This document shows positions 19,353-31,025 of a DNA stretch of 64,000 bases, piece by piece (within the stretch, counting starts at the first letter, position 1; each line of letters starts with the position of its first letter). Source of the stretch: Onthophagus taurus. Its lineage: Eukaryota > Arthropoda > Insecta > Coleoptera > Scarabaeidae. The stretch spans positions 15,068,501-15,132,500 of the forward strand of contig NC_091975.1 of NCBI RefSeq assembly GCF_036711975.1, written 5' to 3'. A model generated the notes under the pieces. The model was not told the origin of the DNA, ran no database searches, and saw only the letters and a program-made list of their open reading frames with translations. The position numbers and the translations under genes were made by a program.

Positions 19353-20915
19353 CCGATTGGTAACTTTAATTTTAGGAGATACACCCAACACGGACGTACG
19401 TATAAGTATACTTCTGTGTGTGCATATGCGCGCGGAGTATGTTTGTGGGAGGGGAATCGCAAGAGCAGTCAGTCGTTTGACATCGTTCAATGATAAGAAA
19501 TATTATAAAAATAATAACTAATATGATAAATGAAATTCAAATAAGACAAAGCAAATTCTTAATTCTAGAAATAAAAACAATTCGTAAGTAACTGAAATAA
19601 ACTTTGTAAAACAACAAATAAAACAAAAAACTATAAAAATAAAATATTTTTTATATTAGGTGTTCAAAAAAACCACCATTCTGTGCTAAACAATAGCCCA
19701 ATCTATCGTAAAAAGTTCGCCTTACATTTGCTAGTATATCGGGACTAATATCCTGTATACAATTGCGAATTTTTGTTTGTAAGTCATCCAGATTGGTTGT
19801 CCTTTCTTCATCAAAACCATAAATTTTCGATTTTAAATATCCCCATAGAAAAAAATCATTGGAGGCTAAATCTGGTGATCTAGGCGGCCAAGTTAACGTT
19901 CCGCAAATAGATATTACACGATTTGGAAATTGTGCGTTAAGATACTCTTTAACTTGCCGGCTGTTGTGAGCCGAGCAACCATCTTGTTGGAACCAGATAC
20001 TTCCAAATTGAACATTGTCTAATTGTTGAAGCGATGGGATTACATCATTTTGCAAAATGTTTAAATACTTATGACCATTTAAATTTCCTTCTATGAAAAA
20101 AGGACCGATAATATGGTCACCTACTAAGCCAGCCCAAACATTTAATTTTTGGGATATTGTGTACGAGCCACATAAATTTTGTGTTCATTGTCACGACTCC
20201 AATATCGAGCAACGCTGGGATTATGCCGACCATGCAAAGGAAATGTAGATTCATCGGTAAATAAAATGTTTTTTATAAAATCAACATTTCCGTTGGCCAT
20301 TTTCATCATAGTAAAGCAAAATTCCGCCCTTGTAATATTATCGTTCTCGCAGAGTTTCTGACTTTTTTGTACCTTGTACGACCTGTACCCGTGTTTCTTT
20401 AATGTTTTTAGGACGGCAACATGGCTGATAGCAAACGTCTCCGCAACTTGTCTGCTTGACTGATTTTTATTGCGTTCAACATCAGCACATATCATCGTAT
20501 CACGTAACTCATCTCTTTTACCCCTTCGTAATTTGTGTTTCTGTGGAGACACACATCCATGTCGCTCAAAGTTTTTAATAATATTTGAAATTGTTCCGCG
20601 ACTAGGAATTGATCTGTTTTCATAGGCCACAGGAAACAAATTAATTATTTGGGCTACAGAATTGCCACCATAAAACCATTTTATAATCTGTACCTTTTCC
20701 GCTACAGTAAACAACATCTTAGTTTTTTTTTGCTAGGGTTAACTGCAAAGCGATGCGACCAACTTCGCCTCTCAACCATCTATGAACGATTCAATTTGTG
20801 CATTACCCCTACGCTTGTTTATCCCCCACTTAACGACACCGAATATACACACATACGTATACTTATACGTACGTCCGTGTTGGGTGTATCTCCTAAAATT
20901 AAAGTTACCAATCGG
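19353..20915 (-). mobile_element. DD41D transposon copy D, inside the BEL 5' LTR
   Basis: The 1563-bp element has terminal repeats and TA flanks at 19351-19352 and 20916-20917. The transposase is broken into two frames (20717-20142 and 20055-19651) by a one-base deletion near 20150, where tttttgggatat replaces tttttggggatat. It sits within the BEL LTR. The right flank acaaacaaacttcgc is the sequence also found beside copies A and C. Confidence 0.9.
19651..20717 (-). pseudogene. DD41D transposase, frameshifted copy
   Basis: Residues 1-189 are read from 20717 to the frameshift near 20150, and the remainder continues in another frame to 19651. Catalytic D155 is in the first part, and D246 and D288 in the second. 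A few extra substitutions (for example GCSAHNSR for GCPAHNSR) show more decay than in copies A and C. Confidence 0.85.
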
Positions 20916-21311
20916 TATAACAAACAAACTTCGCAAATTTATAAAACAAGTGTACATATAATAAAATAAAGAATAATTTAAATACAAATAAAAGAAGTGT
21001 GTTTGAATCAGCGCATTCCAGAAAAAATAAGTAACATAAAATGGTCCTTCGAGCCGGATCGTAAAAAGAAAATCGAAATAAAAATGGTATCCAGTCACTG
21101 ATGCGGCGTGTCAAATTCTTTTCCACGACGTCGTCCATCCTGGTAAGAACTTTGCTGACCCATCCAAGACGACCCAGGAATTCCAAACCACGCGACTTAG
21201 AAGTCCATGTTGGAGGCTTGGTAGCCGGAAACAACGCCATTGTGACGTGCTGTAAGTCCTTTTCCTTCCTTCCTTTTCGGTCTCGATCTGTATCGGGTTT
21301 TCAAAGGCAAT
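20916..21311 (+). promoter_or_regulatory. BEL 5' LTR end, primer-binding site and leader
   Basis: The LTR ends ...aagtaaca at 21036. The sequence tggtccttcgagccgga from 21042 has the position and TGG start expected of a primer-binding site. The leader to 21311 is almost identical to 4045-4318 of copy 1 in reverse orientation. The frames in it are not genes. Confidence 0.75.
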
Positions 21312-22757
21312 ATGAGCCAATTAGAGAACTTAATTAAAAAACGAGGCGCTGTCAAGGGCAAATTAACAAATTTTTCTAAATTTGTCGCGAAATTTGAAGC
21401 GATCATAAAAGACGGCGGTACCGATTCGGAACTTTCGGTGGAGTTAGAGCAGCGCTACGACCGCGCGGTTAATCTTATCGATGAATTTGAAGAAATTCAG
21501 GGGGAAATTGATATTTTGAGCGTTGATGGCGAGGCGCAAAACGCGGAAAGGGAATCATTTGAGGGGGTTTTTTACGCTAACACCGCCAAAGCAAAACGAA
21601 TCTTGACAAACAGGACAATATTCGACTCATCGTTTGTGGTAGGACCGGTTCCGGAGCAACACGTTAAATTACCAGTTATAGATTTACCCAAATTTAGCGG
21701 CAGTTACGATACATGGCTTGGTTTCAGGGATATTTTCGAATCTTTGATTCACGCGAACGCTTCAATAAATGATATGCAAAAATTCCATTATTTGTTGTCG
21801 GCACTCACTGGTAGAGCTCGTCAAGTCATCGAAAGTCTCGAAATAACTAACACGAACTATCAAGTAGCGTGGGAATTGATTCGGGAACGATACGACAACC
21901 CGCGAATATTGATACACAACCGCGTTAAGGCTTTATTCGATATTGAAAGGGTTACCGGAGAGAATCCGCAAGCTATTCGGAAATTTATTGATGACATCTG
22001 TAAGCATTTGCGCGCTTTGGCGGCATTAAACGAGCCGACGGACAATTGGGATACACTTCTCATTTACTTAGCCGGCACAAGGCTCGATACAAATTCGAAT
22101 CGCGAGTGGGAAAAAACCAAAGCAACTTTGACGAAACCTAATTTAGAAAATTTATTAGAATTTTTGAAAGAGCGGGCGGACTTTTTGGAGACTTTAGAAA
22201 TCGGTTCGTCTAAGCGCGTCGTGAACAAGGATAAAAATAATATGCGTGCGAAATCGTTTTTGGTCGCAAATTCGGTAGCGGAAAGGCGTTGCGTCGTCTG
22301 TAAAGGCGATCATTACATTCAAGAGTGTCCAAATTTCAATAAACTTACCATTCAGGGGCGCATAGATCGTGTTAAGCAATTAAAATTATGCATAAATTGC
22401 CTTCGGTCAGGGCATTTTCTTAATCAATGTCGCTCGAGTTCATGTAAACGATGCAAGGCTCGACAACACTCGTTGCTTCACTTGGAGCACGATCACCCGG
22501 ATCCACAGCCGCAGACATCCACATGCACCCAAACACACAACATCAATTTCGCTCCGCATGCAACACATTCGCACGTCTTACTCTCAACCGTTCTCGTTCA
22601 CGCATACGATCGTCACAACAAAAAACATTCATTACGTGCTCTTTTGGATCCGGGCAGCCAAAGTAGTTTTCTTTCGGTAGAAGCGTGTAAGCGCTTGCGA
22701 TTGCCTGAAATCGAAACAAATGTTAATGTAGCAACAATAATAAAACACAATCGGTAA
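21312..22757 (+). CDS. BEL/Pao Gag with start of protease
   Basis: This 481-codon frame begins MSQLENLIKKRGAVKGK. The first 130 residues are coiled-coil-like. A gag core follows (about 140-300, FSGSYDTWLGFRDIFESLIH...). Two zinc knuckles come at about 326-340 (CVVCKGDHYIQEC) and 360-374 (CINCLRSGHFLNQC). The aspartic protease begins near residue 442 (LLDPGSQSSF, with P where S is usual after D). The frame stops at 22757 within the protease, whereas intact elements continue into pol. Gag assembles the retrotransposon particle. This is the longest surviving frame of the copy. Confidence 0.85.
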   Translation: MSQLENLIKKRGAVKGKLTNFSKFVAKFEAIIKDGGTDSELSVELEQRYDRAVNLIDEFEEIQGEIDILSVDGEAQNAERESFEGVFYANTAKAKRILTNRTIFDSSFVVGPVPEQHVKLPVIDLPKFSGSYDTWLGFRDIFESLIHANASINDMQKFHYLLSALTGRARQVIESLEITNTNYQVAWELIRERYDNPRILIHNRVKALFDIERVTGENPQAIRKFIDDICKHLRALAALNEPTDNWDTLLIYLAGTRLDTNSNREWEKTKATLTKPNLENLLEFLKERADFLETLEIGSSKRVVNKDKNNMRAKSFLVANSVAERRCVVCKGDHYIQECPNFNKLTIQGRIDRVKQLKLCINCLRSGHFLNQCRSSSCKRCKARQHSLLHLEHDHPDPQPQTSTCTQTHNINFAPHATHSHVLLSTVLVHAYDRHNKKHSLRALLDPGSQSSFLSVEACKRLRLPEIETNVNVATIIKHNR

Positions 22758-25700
22758 TTACTAGTTCATGTTCGTTACGTATACACTCACATTGTTCGGA
22801 TTATTCGGTCAAAATTAGTTGTTTAGTTATCACGGCGATCACGAGTAATTTGCCAAGTTTTGAAATAAACGCGAACGCGTTAAATATTCCTGCGCAGTTA
22901 CGATTAGCGGATCCGTCATTTAATAAGCCGGTTAAGATCGACTTGTTGATTGGGGCAGATCATTTTTGGAATTTACTTTGCGTAGGACAAATCAAACTCA
23001 ATGACGGCCCGATTATGCTCAACACGCGATTGGGATGGAGAATATCGGGACCGATACAGTCAAGCGCGGCACATTTGGTGCATTGCAACTTAATACGAAA
23101 AAATGATCAAGTAGAAGTAAACAAACAATTAACGCGATTTTGGGAAGTCGAGGCAGTTGATGGTCCGGTTCCTCCATCAGAAAATGAAGTGCTTTGCGAG
23201 GAACATTTTAATAGAACTACCATGCGCGCGTCAGACGGTCGGTTCATAGTTACTATCCCACTTAAAGATAGCGTAGATCAATTGGGTGATTCCTATAGAA
23301 GTGCAAAAAACCGGTTAATTAGTATTGAGCGGAAATGTAAAAATAATTCGGATTTCGGGCATCGGTACCATGAGTTCATGCGAGAATATTTAAAGTTGGG
23401 ACACATGCGCAAAGTTGATGATGAAATTACAAACGTGTTAAATTATTACATACCACATCATGGCGTTTTGAATGAAAACAGTAGCACCACAAAGTTAAAG
23501 GTTGTATTCGACGCTTCCTGTCCTACGACCACGGGCCGCTCGTTTAACGACTTACAAGTAGTAGGATCCACTTTGCAACCCGATCTATTCAGTGCTTTGA
23601 TTCATTATCGCAAATACAGTTACGTGGTAGCTGCTGACATTCAAAAAATGTATCGTGCGTGCTTGATCCATCCTGAACAAACGAAATTTCAACGCATCTT
23701 GTGGCGCGACTCGGATGAATTACCTATTGACGCATACGAACTTCTAACCGTAACTTACGGAACGGCTTCAGCGAGTTACTTGGCAACTTGTTGCGGATGT
23801 CATTGGTTCCCATTTTTACGTTGACGACTTGCTCACGGGAGCAGATTCGTTGGCTGAGGTAATTCGCATTGCAGAAAGCGTCAAAACGATTTTAAACAGC
23901 GGAGGATTTAAGCTGCACAAGTGGATTTCGAACGATCCAAAAATTTTGTATAGTGTTCGCGATGTAAATGCGACTCCTGCGGAGTTTCTTGATCTGGGAA
24001 AGAACGAAAACACACGCACCCTAAGTTTATTATGGGACCCTATTAAAGATCATTTCAAATATAAAATTCAAAAAATCTCACCTGTCGGTTAACTAAAAGA
24101 AATATTCTTTCTCAAATCGCTCAAATTTTCAACCCCCTTGGTTTGCCGAGTCCTGTAATTATTCGTGCAAAAATTATATTGCAAGAAATCTGGGAAGCTG
24201 GATTGGGTTGGGACGAGGTTCTCCCAAATGATATTCATACCAGTTGGTGTAAATTTGCTGATGGATTAACTTATTTGAACGACATCAAAATTCCGCGTCA
24301 CATCTCACTGAAAAATCCAGAATCGTTTCAGATACATGGGTTTTCCGACGCGTCGACAAAGGCATATGGCGCGTGCGTATATCTTCGTACGGTTGATAGT
24401 GACGAAAATGTTTTAATATGCGCGAAATCTAAGGTTGCACCGTTAAAAAAGGGTACAGTTCCACGGCTGGAACTAATGGGCGCGTTATTACTCACGGAAC
24501 TGGTAATAAAGGTAAAATCTGTATTAAAGATAAACGTTAGTCGGGAAATTTATTGGACCGATTCTAGCGTGGTTTTGGGTTGGTTGTCGACGAGCCCTTC
24601 GCAGTTGCAAGTATTTGTCGGTAATCGGGTGGCGCGAATAACCGAACAATCAAAAATTAGTTATTGGAAATAAGTACGTAGTAGCGATAATCCTGCGTGA
24701 TAATCCAGTATCAAGAGGGGTTCGTGGCTGTGAATTGGCAGGTTTGGAACTATATTGGGTTGGACCCAGATGGCTGAAGGAGAATGAAAACATGTGGCCG
24801 GTTAGAGACTTTCGAAACGAGTATTTACCTGAAATTAAGAAAAAGGTTTTTTCGATAGCTGTGGCGTCGGGAGATCATTTTGTTCAGTTCTCGAAGTTCT
24901 CATCATTAAATCGTTTACAGCGAACAACTGCATACATTTTTCGGTTTTGTAACAATTGTTCTAAAGCCAAACTTAAGCGAACGGGGTCGCTAAGGGGTGC
25001 TGAATTGGAATTATCGCTCAAATTTATAGTAAAATGCAGCCAAAAAGAGTCTTTCGCGGAGGAATTCGAATATTTAAGGCGTAACAAATGCGTTCCGAAA
25101 GGCAATCGTCTCGCCAAGTTAAACGCGTTTTTAGACAAAGATAATAGAATACGTGTCGGTGGTAGGTTAGGAAATTCCCCTTACGACTTTGATAAAAAAT
25201 TCCCGATGGTAATATCGAGCAAACACATTTTCGCAAGATTATTGTTCGAACGAGAACACTCGGAATTGTTTCATGCTGGCCCACAACATTTATTAGCGTC
25301 AATTCGAGATAGGTTTTGGCCAATCGGGGGACGAAATCTGTCTTAAAGGGTATTTCGGGAATGCTTGCGATGTTCAAAGGTAAATCCGCGTGCAATTCAA
25401 CCAATAATGGGTAATTTACCGATAGAAAGGGTAACGCCGGCTCCTCCGTTCTATACTACAGGGGTGGATTATGCGGGTCCGTTTTTTCTTAAAGATAGAA
25501 GGGGGCGTGGTTCAAAATCATACAAAACGTATGTTTGCCTGTTTGTCTGCTTCGTAACACGCGCTATTCACCTCGAATTGGTGACCGAGTTAACTAAGGA
25601 GTGTTTTATTTCGGCACTTAGGCGGTTCGCGGCCAGACGTGGAAAACCAAATCAAATGCTCTCCGATAATGGGACTAATTTTGTGGCGGTAATCGCGAAC

Positions 25701-26356
25701 TGCACGAATTAAGCAGATTTCTTACTGATAACTCCACCGATCTTACAAGTTCTATCGAAAACCCGTCTATTAATTGGAAATTTATCCCCCCTAATTCACC
25801 ACATTATGGTGGATTATGGGAGGCCGGTGTTAAATCGGTGAAGTTTCACTTTAGGCGTGTTGCTGGCAATGCCTCGTTCACTTATGAAAACTTTTATACG
25901 TTACTCGTACAGATCGAGGCCATCCTAAACTCCCGTCCATTAACTCCACTGTCTATGGATCCAAACGATACTACCCCATTAACCCCAGCTCACTTTTTAA
26001 TTGGGAAAAAACTTACGTCACCTCCGGATCCAGGTTTAGGCCACATAAATGAAAATCGGCTATCACAATTTCAACATGTACAGCGAATACAACAGCATTT
26101 TTGGGCTAGGTGGTCGAAGTAATACTTGGTCGAACTACAGCGTCGCCACAAATGGGCAAGCGGCGATTCTAACCTAAAAAAGGGTCAATTAGTTGTGATA
26201 AAGGAAGAAAATCTACCTACCTTAAAATGGGTCACTGGTAGAATCATCGAGGTATACCATGGTGAAGATGGTGTGGCACGAGTAGCAACTGTACGTACTC
26301 CAACTGGCATTTTTAAAAGAGCCATAAATAAACTTTGTCCTTTACCAGTGGAGTAG
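22758..26356 (+). pseudogene. BEL/Pao pol (RT, RNase H, integrase), broken
   Basis: Pieces in order are: 22850-23824, RT front half with the segments LKVVFDASC and VVAADIQKMYRACLI; 23821-24092, YVDDLLTGADS and beyond, after a deletion that removes about 20 residues before YVDD; 24143-24673, RNase H (PRLELMGALL, IYWTDSSVVLGWL); 24735-25346, pre-integrase zinc region (HxxxxHxxxQH-like FEREHSELFHAGPQH); 25365-25712, integrase core with GVDYAGPF and LSDNGTNF; 25838-26122 and 26126-26356, the rest of integrase and the tail. At least six stops or frameshifts separate them. No functional polyprotein can be made. Confidence 0.85.
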
Positions 26357-26500
26357 CGTGTTTTGTAATAAAATATAAAAAAAAAACATTGTTTGTGCGT
26401 GGTACGCTATCGAAATTTAAACTTTGTCGTTTACCAGTGGAGTAGCGTGTTTTTTAATAAAATATAAAAAAAACATTGTTTGTGCGTGGTACGCTATCGC
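26331..26500 (+). repeat. 89-bp tandem repeat before the BEL 3' LTR
   Basis: Two units (26331-26419 and 26420-26500) share aactttgtc, ttaccagtggagtagcgtgt and tttgtgcgtggtacgctatc. The first unit overlaps the last codons of pol. Confidence 0.8.
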
Positions 26501-27087
26501 ATGCACAATGTCGTCGAGTCGTCGAGATCTTAGGTTAGGTTCACTTATTAATTTTGATAAATTTAGATTTCTTTTCTCATTGATTAATTGTTTGAATTAA
26601 GTAGATTCAATTATGAACTTTGTCAATTTTTGTATTTGTTAATTCAATTAGTTATTACCTGTTTGTATTATTATGTCATAGTTTTGCACTTGTTTTAGTT
26701 TTTTTTGTTGAAAGGGAATCCTTTCAAGGCGGGGGCTATGTTAACATTTATTTCAATGTATTATCAAATTATCAGTTTTAGGGTTTTAAAACTAATAGCA
26801 ATTTGGGTTGCATAAAGTACTCAATTTTATTTTTAAATTTGGTTAAGTCGGGAACCACTTTTTGTGTTCCCAAAAAGGTATAAAAGAGCCTCAAAATTCG
26901 GTCAGCCCGTTTTTCGACATTTTTCACGTCATACCAGTAATATAGCAAAATTCCGCAAATTTCACAAATTGTTAAACATCTTAATCAACTCCTTATAAAC
27001 AAGTTAACATAAATAAAATAAAAAATAATTTAAATACAATAAAAGAAGTGTGTTTGAATCAGCGCATTCCAGAAAAATTAAGTAACA

Positions 27088-27749
27088 GTTCACATATTAA
27101 AGTACCATTAAAATTCACTAAAGAATCATCCCTTGAAGTTTATTGCAGTCATTCAGATACATCCTGTATGTTGTACACTTGTGATATTTCCCAATTAGAA
27201 AATAATTCAATGCCACAATTGCGATGACAATAATTACCATGTCGTTTGACATGGCCATATTGGCGGTTTGAAACAATAATAAGGAATCAACCAAAAAATT
27301 ACAAGCTGCTATTAAATCATTCATTTTATAATATTCATCTTCAATATTATTACAATATCATATCATTATTCTTAGTTATACAGCCGATATATTTTTTAAA
27401 AATTTCGTATTATGTTTGTTTTACAAATTCAACAATTTTGATTTTATTTTATTTTTTAATTACTACACATTGCCATAATTGTTTCCAGTACATATTTTCT
27501 GATGAAACTGATCATCAGATTACTGCGCCTCGGCTTCAAGCAGCCTCGAGTTTAATTAAAATTAGATATGTTTCATTTTATCCAATTAAGGCGAGATCAC
27601 TTGCAAACGGAGTATTATGTCAACCGGATACTCATAATGACATTGCTGTCATCATTTCCTGCACAGATTGATCACAACTGATCATCACATTGCAACGTCT
27701 AGGCCACAAGTAGCATCGGCCGAGGTCACCCGACATTAACCCCTTGCCT
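27088..27749. other. Gap with no supported gene
   Basis: The longest frames here (27246-27671 plus, 27324-27118 minus) overlap and show no family motif. Near 27504 there is a short imperfect palindrome (ctgatgaaactgatcatcag). I see nothing else. Confidence 0.4.
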
Positions 27750-27760
27750 ACTATTTATGA

Positions 27761-28845
27761 AATAATTAAACTATGTTTAACGATGAGGCAATTTTATTAG
27801 TTTTTCAGTGCTACATATGTTTCGGAATTTCTTTCCTTCTTCAGGCACGACTGAAAATACCATGATATTATCAGATTAACTTAACAAATCAACTAAAGAG
27901 TAAAAACAATTAAGGAGCAAAAACTAACATTTAGGGAAACAAAAGGATTAAAAGATATTAAAAGAAATAGCTCACCGTCAGGTCTCAGAGGAACTCCTTT
28001 TTATGATTAAAATTCATTTCTACTTTCGTCAACATTTAGCAGTTTAGTTTAATTCCTGAACAAATTTGAAAATTTTGTAAATGAAAATGTGATAAAAATT
28101 ATTTATAGCTTGAAGAGCATGTCATAATTTAAAATATTTTGTTATTTCTTAATAAATAAAATTCTGAAAAACAAACGAAATGGAGTCAGAGCACGTCTCT
28201 TATAGGCAATGTAAAAGTTGACTTACTGGTTTTAACGTAAAAAATTTTGAATTAAACTGAAAAAAGAGAAGATGAAAGACTGTATATGTGATTTAGTCAA
28301 TGCAACTTACTGAATCTATAGAATTTTTATATTTGAAAGCTGATAGATCTATTATGTAGTATCAACTTTGGGAGACTGAAGTAAGAGATTATTATTTTGT
28401 TAAACTGAAATCGCGCATGCGTTGAATGTGTAATTTGAAAATTAAATGTATTCAATGAATTGTCTATATGGGTTAATATCTGTTATATCATTCATTAAAA
28501 GGTTATTATAATTATTGCCATTTACGTGAAATTCTTCAATTAAGTCCATTTCCCTTGATTTCCTTATATTCTTGATAAGTTTAACATTTTCAAACTTTAT
28601 GTTGTGTTTAAGACTATCAATATGTTTAAAAACTGCAGAATTATGTTTTGTTAAGTGTTCTCTAAATCTAATGTGTATATTTCTACCAGTTTGGCCTATA
28701 TAGACCATATTACATTCTGGGCATGTTATTTTATAAACCCCACTCAGTTCAAACGAGTTTAAACGAAACATATGTAGCACTGAAAAACTAATAAAATTGC
28801 CTCATCGTTAAACATAGTTTAATTATTTAATAAAATTTACGATGA
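27761..28845 (-). mobile_element. Penelope-like element 1, internally deleted
   Basis: The ends are inverted copies of each other over about 75 bases (taattaaactatgtttaacg at 27763 and its complement near 28820, including tttttcagtgctacatatgt). Inside, only the C-terminal GIY-YIG domain survives. An 11-base sequence actatttatga occurs just before the left end (27750-27760) and again at 28871-28881, a possible target duplication lying about 35 bases beyond the right end. Confidence 0.7.
28442..28780 (-). pseudogene. Penelope-like GIY-YIG endonuclease domain
   Basis: The frame reads SGVYKITCPECNMVYIGQTGRN...RFREHL, the GIY-YIG signature (here GVY...YIG) with the CxxC that Penelope-like elements have between the two, followed by the conserved arginine and a histidine. 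In intact elements this domain follows the reverse transcriptase in one protein. No RT is left upstream here. Confidence 0.85.
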
Positions 28846-29071
28846 ACACCGAATCTACTATATCTAAATCACTATTTATGAGGCGTTATGAAAACCATGG
28901 TATACACTAACGAAATAATTGACTATTATAGTCTTGATGAGTATTAAGTAACTAGTGTAATGTCGCTTTATAACTAAAAAGCTTGTTAAAATATAAAATA
29001 CGTTAAAATTGGTTGTTTAATTTATTATTTCTATAATAAAAACGTGTACCATAATTTTGTGATGAAAATGT

Positions 29072-30528
29072 TTAAAAGTTTCTTTTCTTCAAAACTGTTA
29101 ATATCCAATTAAAGAAAACGTACACTTTCTTGCATTCCTTAAAAATATCAATATTTATTATAACCAAATATATCAAAACAAAAATGTTTACATTTGCAGC
29201 CGCTGCGTGCGAGAATTCGCGAACCACAGGAAACTCCACTTTAATCTCCTTCTGAGACATACATAGTAAAATTAAAACATCTTTTCGTGTTGATACATCC
29301 GCTTCGTACCAATTTAAGTTATACACAGCATCCGCCACACTACCAGCCTATTCAAAACGAGAAAATCTTTTTATAAAATTATACAGGGTTTGCAGAAATT
29401 CAACGTCAAGCTTGACGTTGAGTTTCGAAACACCTGTATACAAGATGAGTTATACATACAACTGTAGTAAGTTGCTGTCCGATTGTATGATTACGAAAGA
29501 AGCCCTCAAAGTTTATTGCAATTACGAAAAAACTAGCTAAATCTTTTCTCTAAAAACAATTGTGTTAATTAAATGGGACAAATTAAATAAAGATTCAAAC
29601 CAGAACAAATTCAGTGATCCCCACAGATAAACAAATTGCAACCAAAATTTTTGCAGGAATTAGAAAAGAGGTGTAAAAAGTATTTGCGAATTGGTACATT
29701 CTGAAATCATTAACATTTCTTCGTCGATACATCAAAACAAATTTTAAGTTTAGAATACCTAAATATTTCATGGTGATACATAACAACACGTTTTAATTTT
29801 TTTAAATTTCTTTTCTCATTTTTTGTTAATTTTATACCATCAATTATTTCAATAAGATGTTGTAAACGTGCAACCAATAATTCCCCTGAATAGCTACACA
29901 ATATTCGTATGCCGAGGATAACATGAATAATAGTACTGATTGTATACATTTGAAATAACATTATTAATGTTATTTGCCAGTGTTTTAATTGAAATGGGAA
30001 GTAATATTCAAACATTAAACAATTTTTAGTATTTTTAAATTTAACGCAATTCTCCTCAAAGCAAATAGAGTACGTAATTAGGTACGCCATTACAAGTCCT
30101 TTGTAATGCAACGTTTTAAACATCTTCTTAACGTTTTTATCAATGATTTTGATTCTTTGCGGAACACCAAATTGGCTGAAATCGCTCAATAAATCGATTG
30201 TTTGGATTAAATGACGTCGACCCCGCAATAATTGAATATTGAAACATAGGAATAATATTACCATCGAAGTTAACTCCACGTGAAATAACAATTTTTCAAA
30301 ATTCGTCTTATAATCTAAAATCATAAAGAGAACTATGATAAGAAATATCTCGAGTAATTTTATGCAACACGCACTTGCAATTTCTATTATAAACGGGTAA
30401 ATTACCCAAATTACGTTTATAACAACCAAAATTGTTGGTGCAAGACCGCGAAGTCCTTGCGCGGAAGGCCAAAACTGATATTTTCGGAAATACGTTTCTA
30501 CAACGTGAAAACCGAGCGCTTTCGACAT
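29072..30528 (-). CDS. Insect odorant receptor (7tm_6), OR1
   Basis: Exon 1 (30528-29759) starts MSKALGFHVVETYFRKYQFWP and encodes about five hydrophobic segments. A 58-bp intron (gtattc...ttcag) follows. Exon 2 starts at 29700 (MYQFANTFYTSFLIPAKILVAICLS), in phase with exon 1. A further exon upstream of about 29230 begins after ag at about 29344 (AGSVADAVYNLNWYEADVSTRKDVLILLCMSQKEIKVEFP). WY...RK...M.QK is the C-terminal hallmark of insect odorant receptors, which are membrane ligand-gated channels working with Orco. The short last exon of the family is not evident, so the gene may be incomplete. It is oriented away from OR2 at 36306. Retroelements and a hAT remnant fill the gap between them. 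Confidence 0.75.
29380..29440. mobile_element. 61-bp palindromic mini-MITE in an OR1 intron
   Basis: The ends tatacagg and cctgtata flank an imperfect inverted repeat. Its centre is a perfect 20-base palindrome (caacgtcaagcttgacgttg, 29401-29420). It lies between two coding exons of OR1. It resembles the short foldback elements common in insect introns. Confidence 0.55.
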
Positions 30529-30780
30529 CTTAACCACAATTACTGAAGTAATCAAATCCAACAGGACGCAAAGTATTGAACGGAATCGTTGGTTGAGTAT
30601 TAAAAATTTAATTATGAGAATTGATTTGCAATCAACGATGTTTTTAAATGGAAGAAGAAGTCGGAAGTGGATTAAATAAATAAAATCATAATTGAAAAGT
30701 ATTTTTCATAAAATCGCATTAAAACAGGATGTCAATAAATCATTAAAAACCTAACAACGACGACAGCTACGTAAAACGCG

Positions 30781-31025
30781 AGTTATGGAGCATCATCTAT
30801 TCTAAATTCCTGGAAATAAAGAAAGAATGTCGCACCCCCAGACATCTCATTAGAGAAGGGGTTAGCGATAAGCATTTATTAGAAAAACACCTCGACGCCG
30901 TTTTATGTTAAGTTACTTTTTATTCGTCACATTGTCACTGTCGTTTGAATAAAAAATTAATAAATTAGTTTAAATAAAAAGTTTTTCTTTTTAAAAACTT
31001 TGGTTTTATTGAAAGAACCTTAACT
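30781..31025 (+). mobile_element. Errantivirus/Gypsy-type LTR with primer-binding site
   Basis: The block starts agttatggagc and ends accttaact, the AGT...ACT ends typical of errantivirus LTRs. It is followed at once by ggcgcagtcagtag, a primer-binding site like those of the 17.6/297 group. The leader continues to about 31250, where the Penelope-like element begins. No gag or pol is left. The LTR is about 245 bp. Confidence 0.6.

Larger units (their letters stand above)
19159..27087 (+). mobile_element. BEL/Pao LTR retrotransposon, copy 2
   Basis: The 5' LTR (19159-21036) is split by transposon copy D. The primer-binding site is near 21042 (tggtccttcgagccgga). Gag starts at 21312 and pol decays to 26356. 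A polypurine tract (ggcgggggc, about 26728) precedes the 3' LTR 26739-27087, which begins tgtta and ends aaca. The two LTRs share blocks such as ttcccaaaaaggtat but differ clearly at their 5' halves, and no matching target duplication is visible. The copy is therefore old or chimeric. Internal stops and deletions rule out autonomous activity. Confidence 0.9.

Noticed and set aside
27486..27530. ctgatga...like sequence suggesting a hammerhead ribozyme near a Penelope element
   Set aside because: The second core strand (GAAA in the right place) and paired stems are missing. It is just an imperfect palindrome.
27118..27671. Overlapping frames suggestive of a membrane protein
   Set aside because: There are no receptor hallmarks or splice sites fitting OR1 or OR2, and the codon pattern is indistinct.
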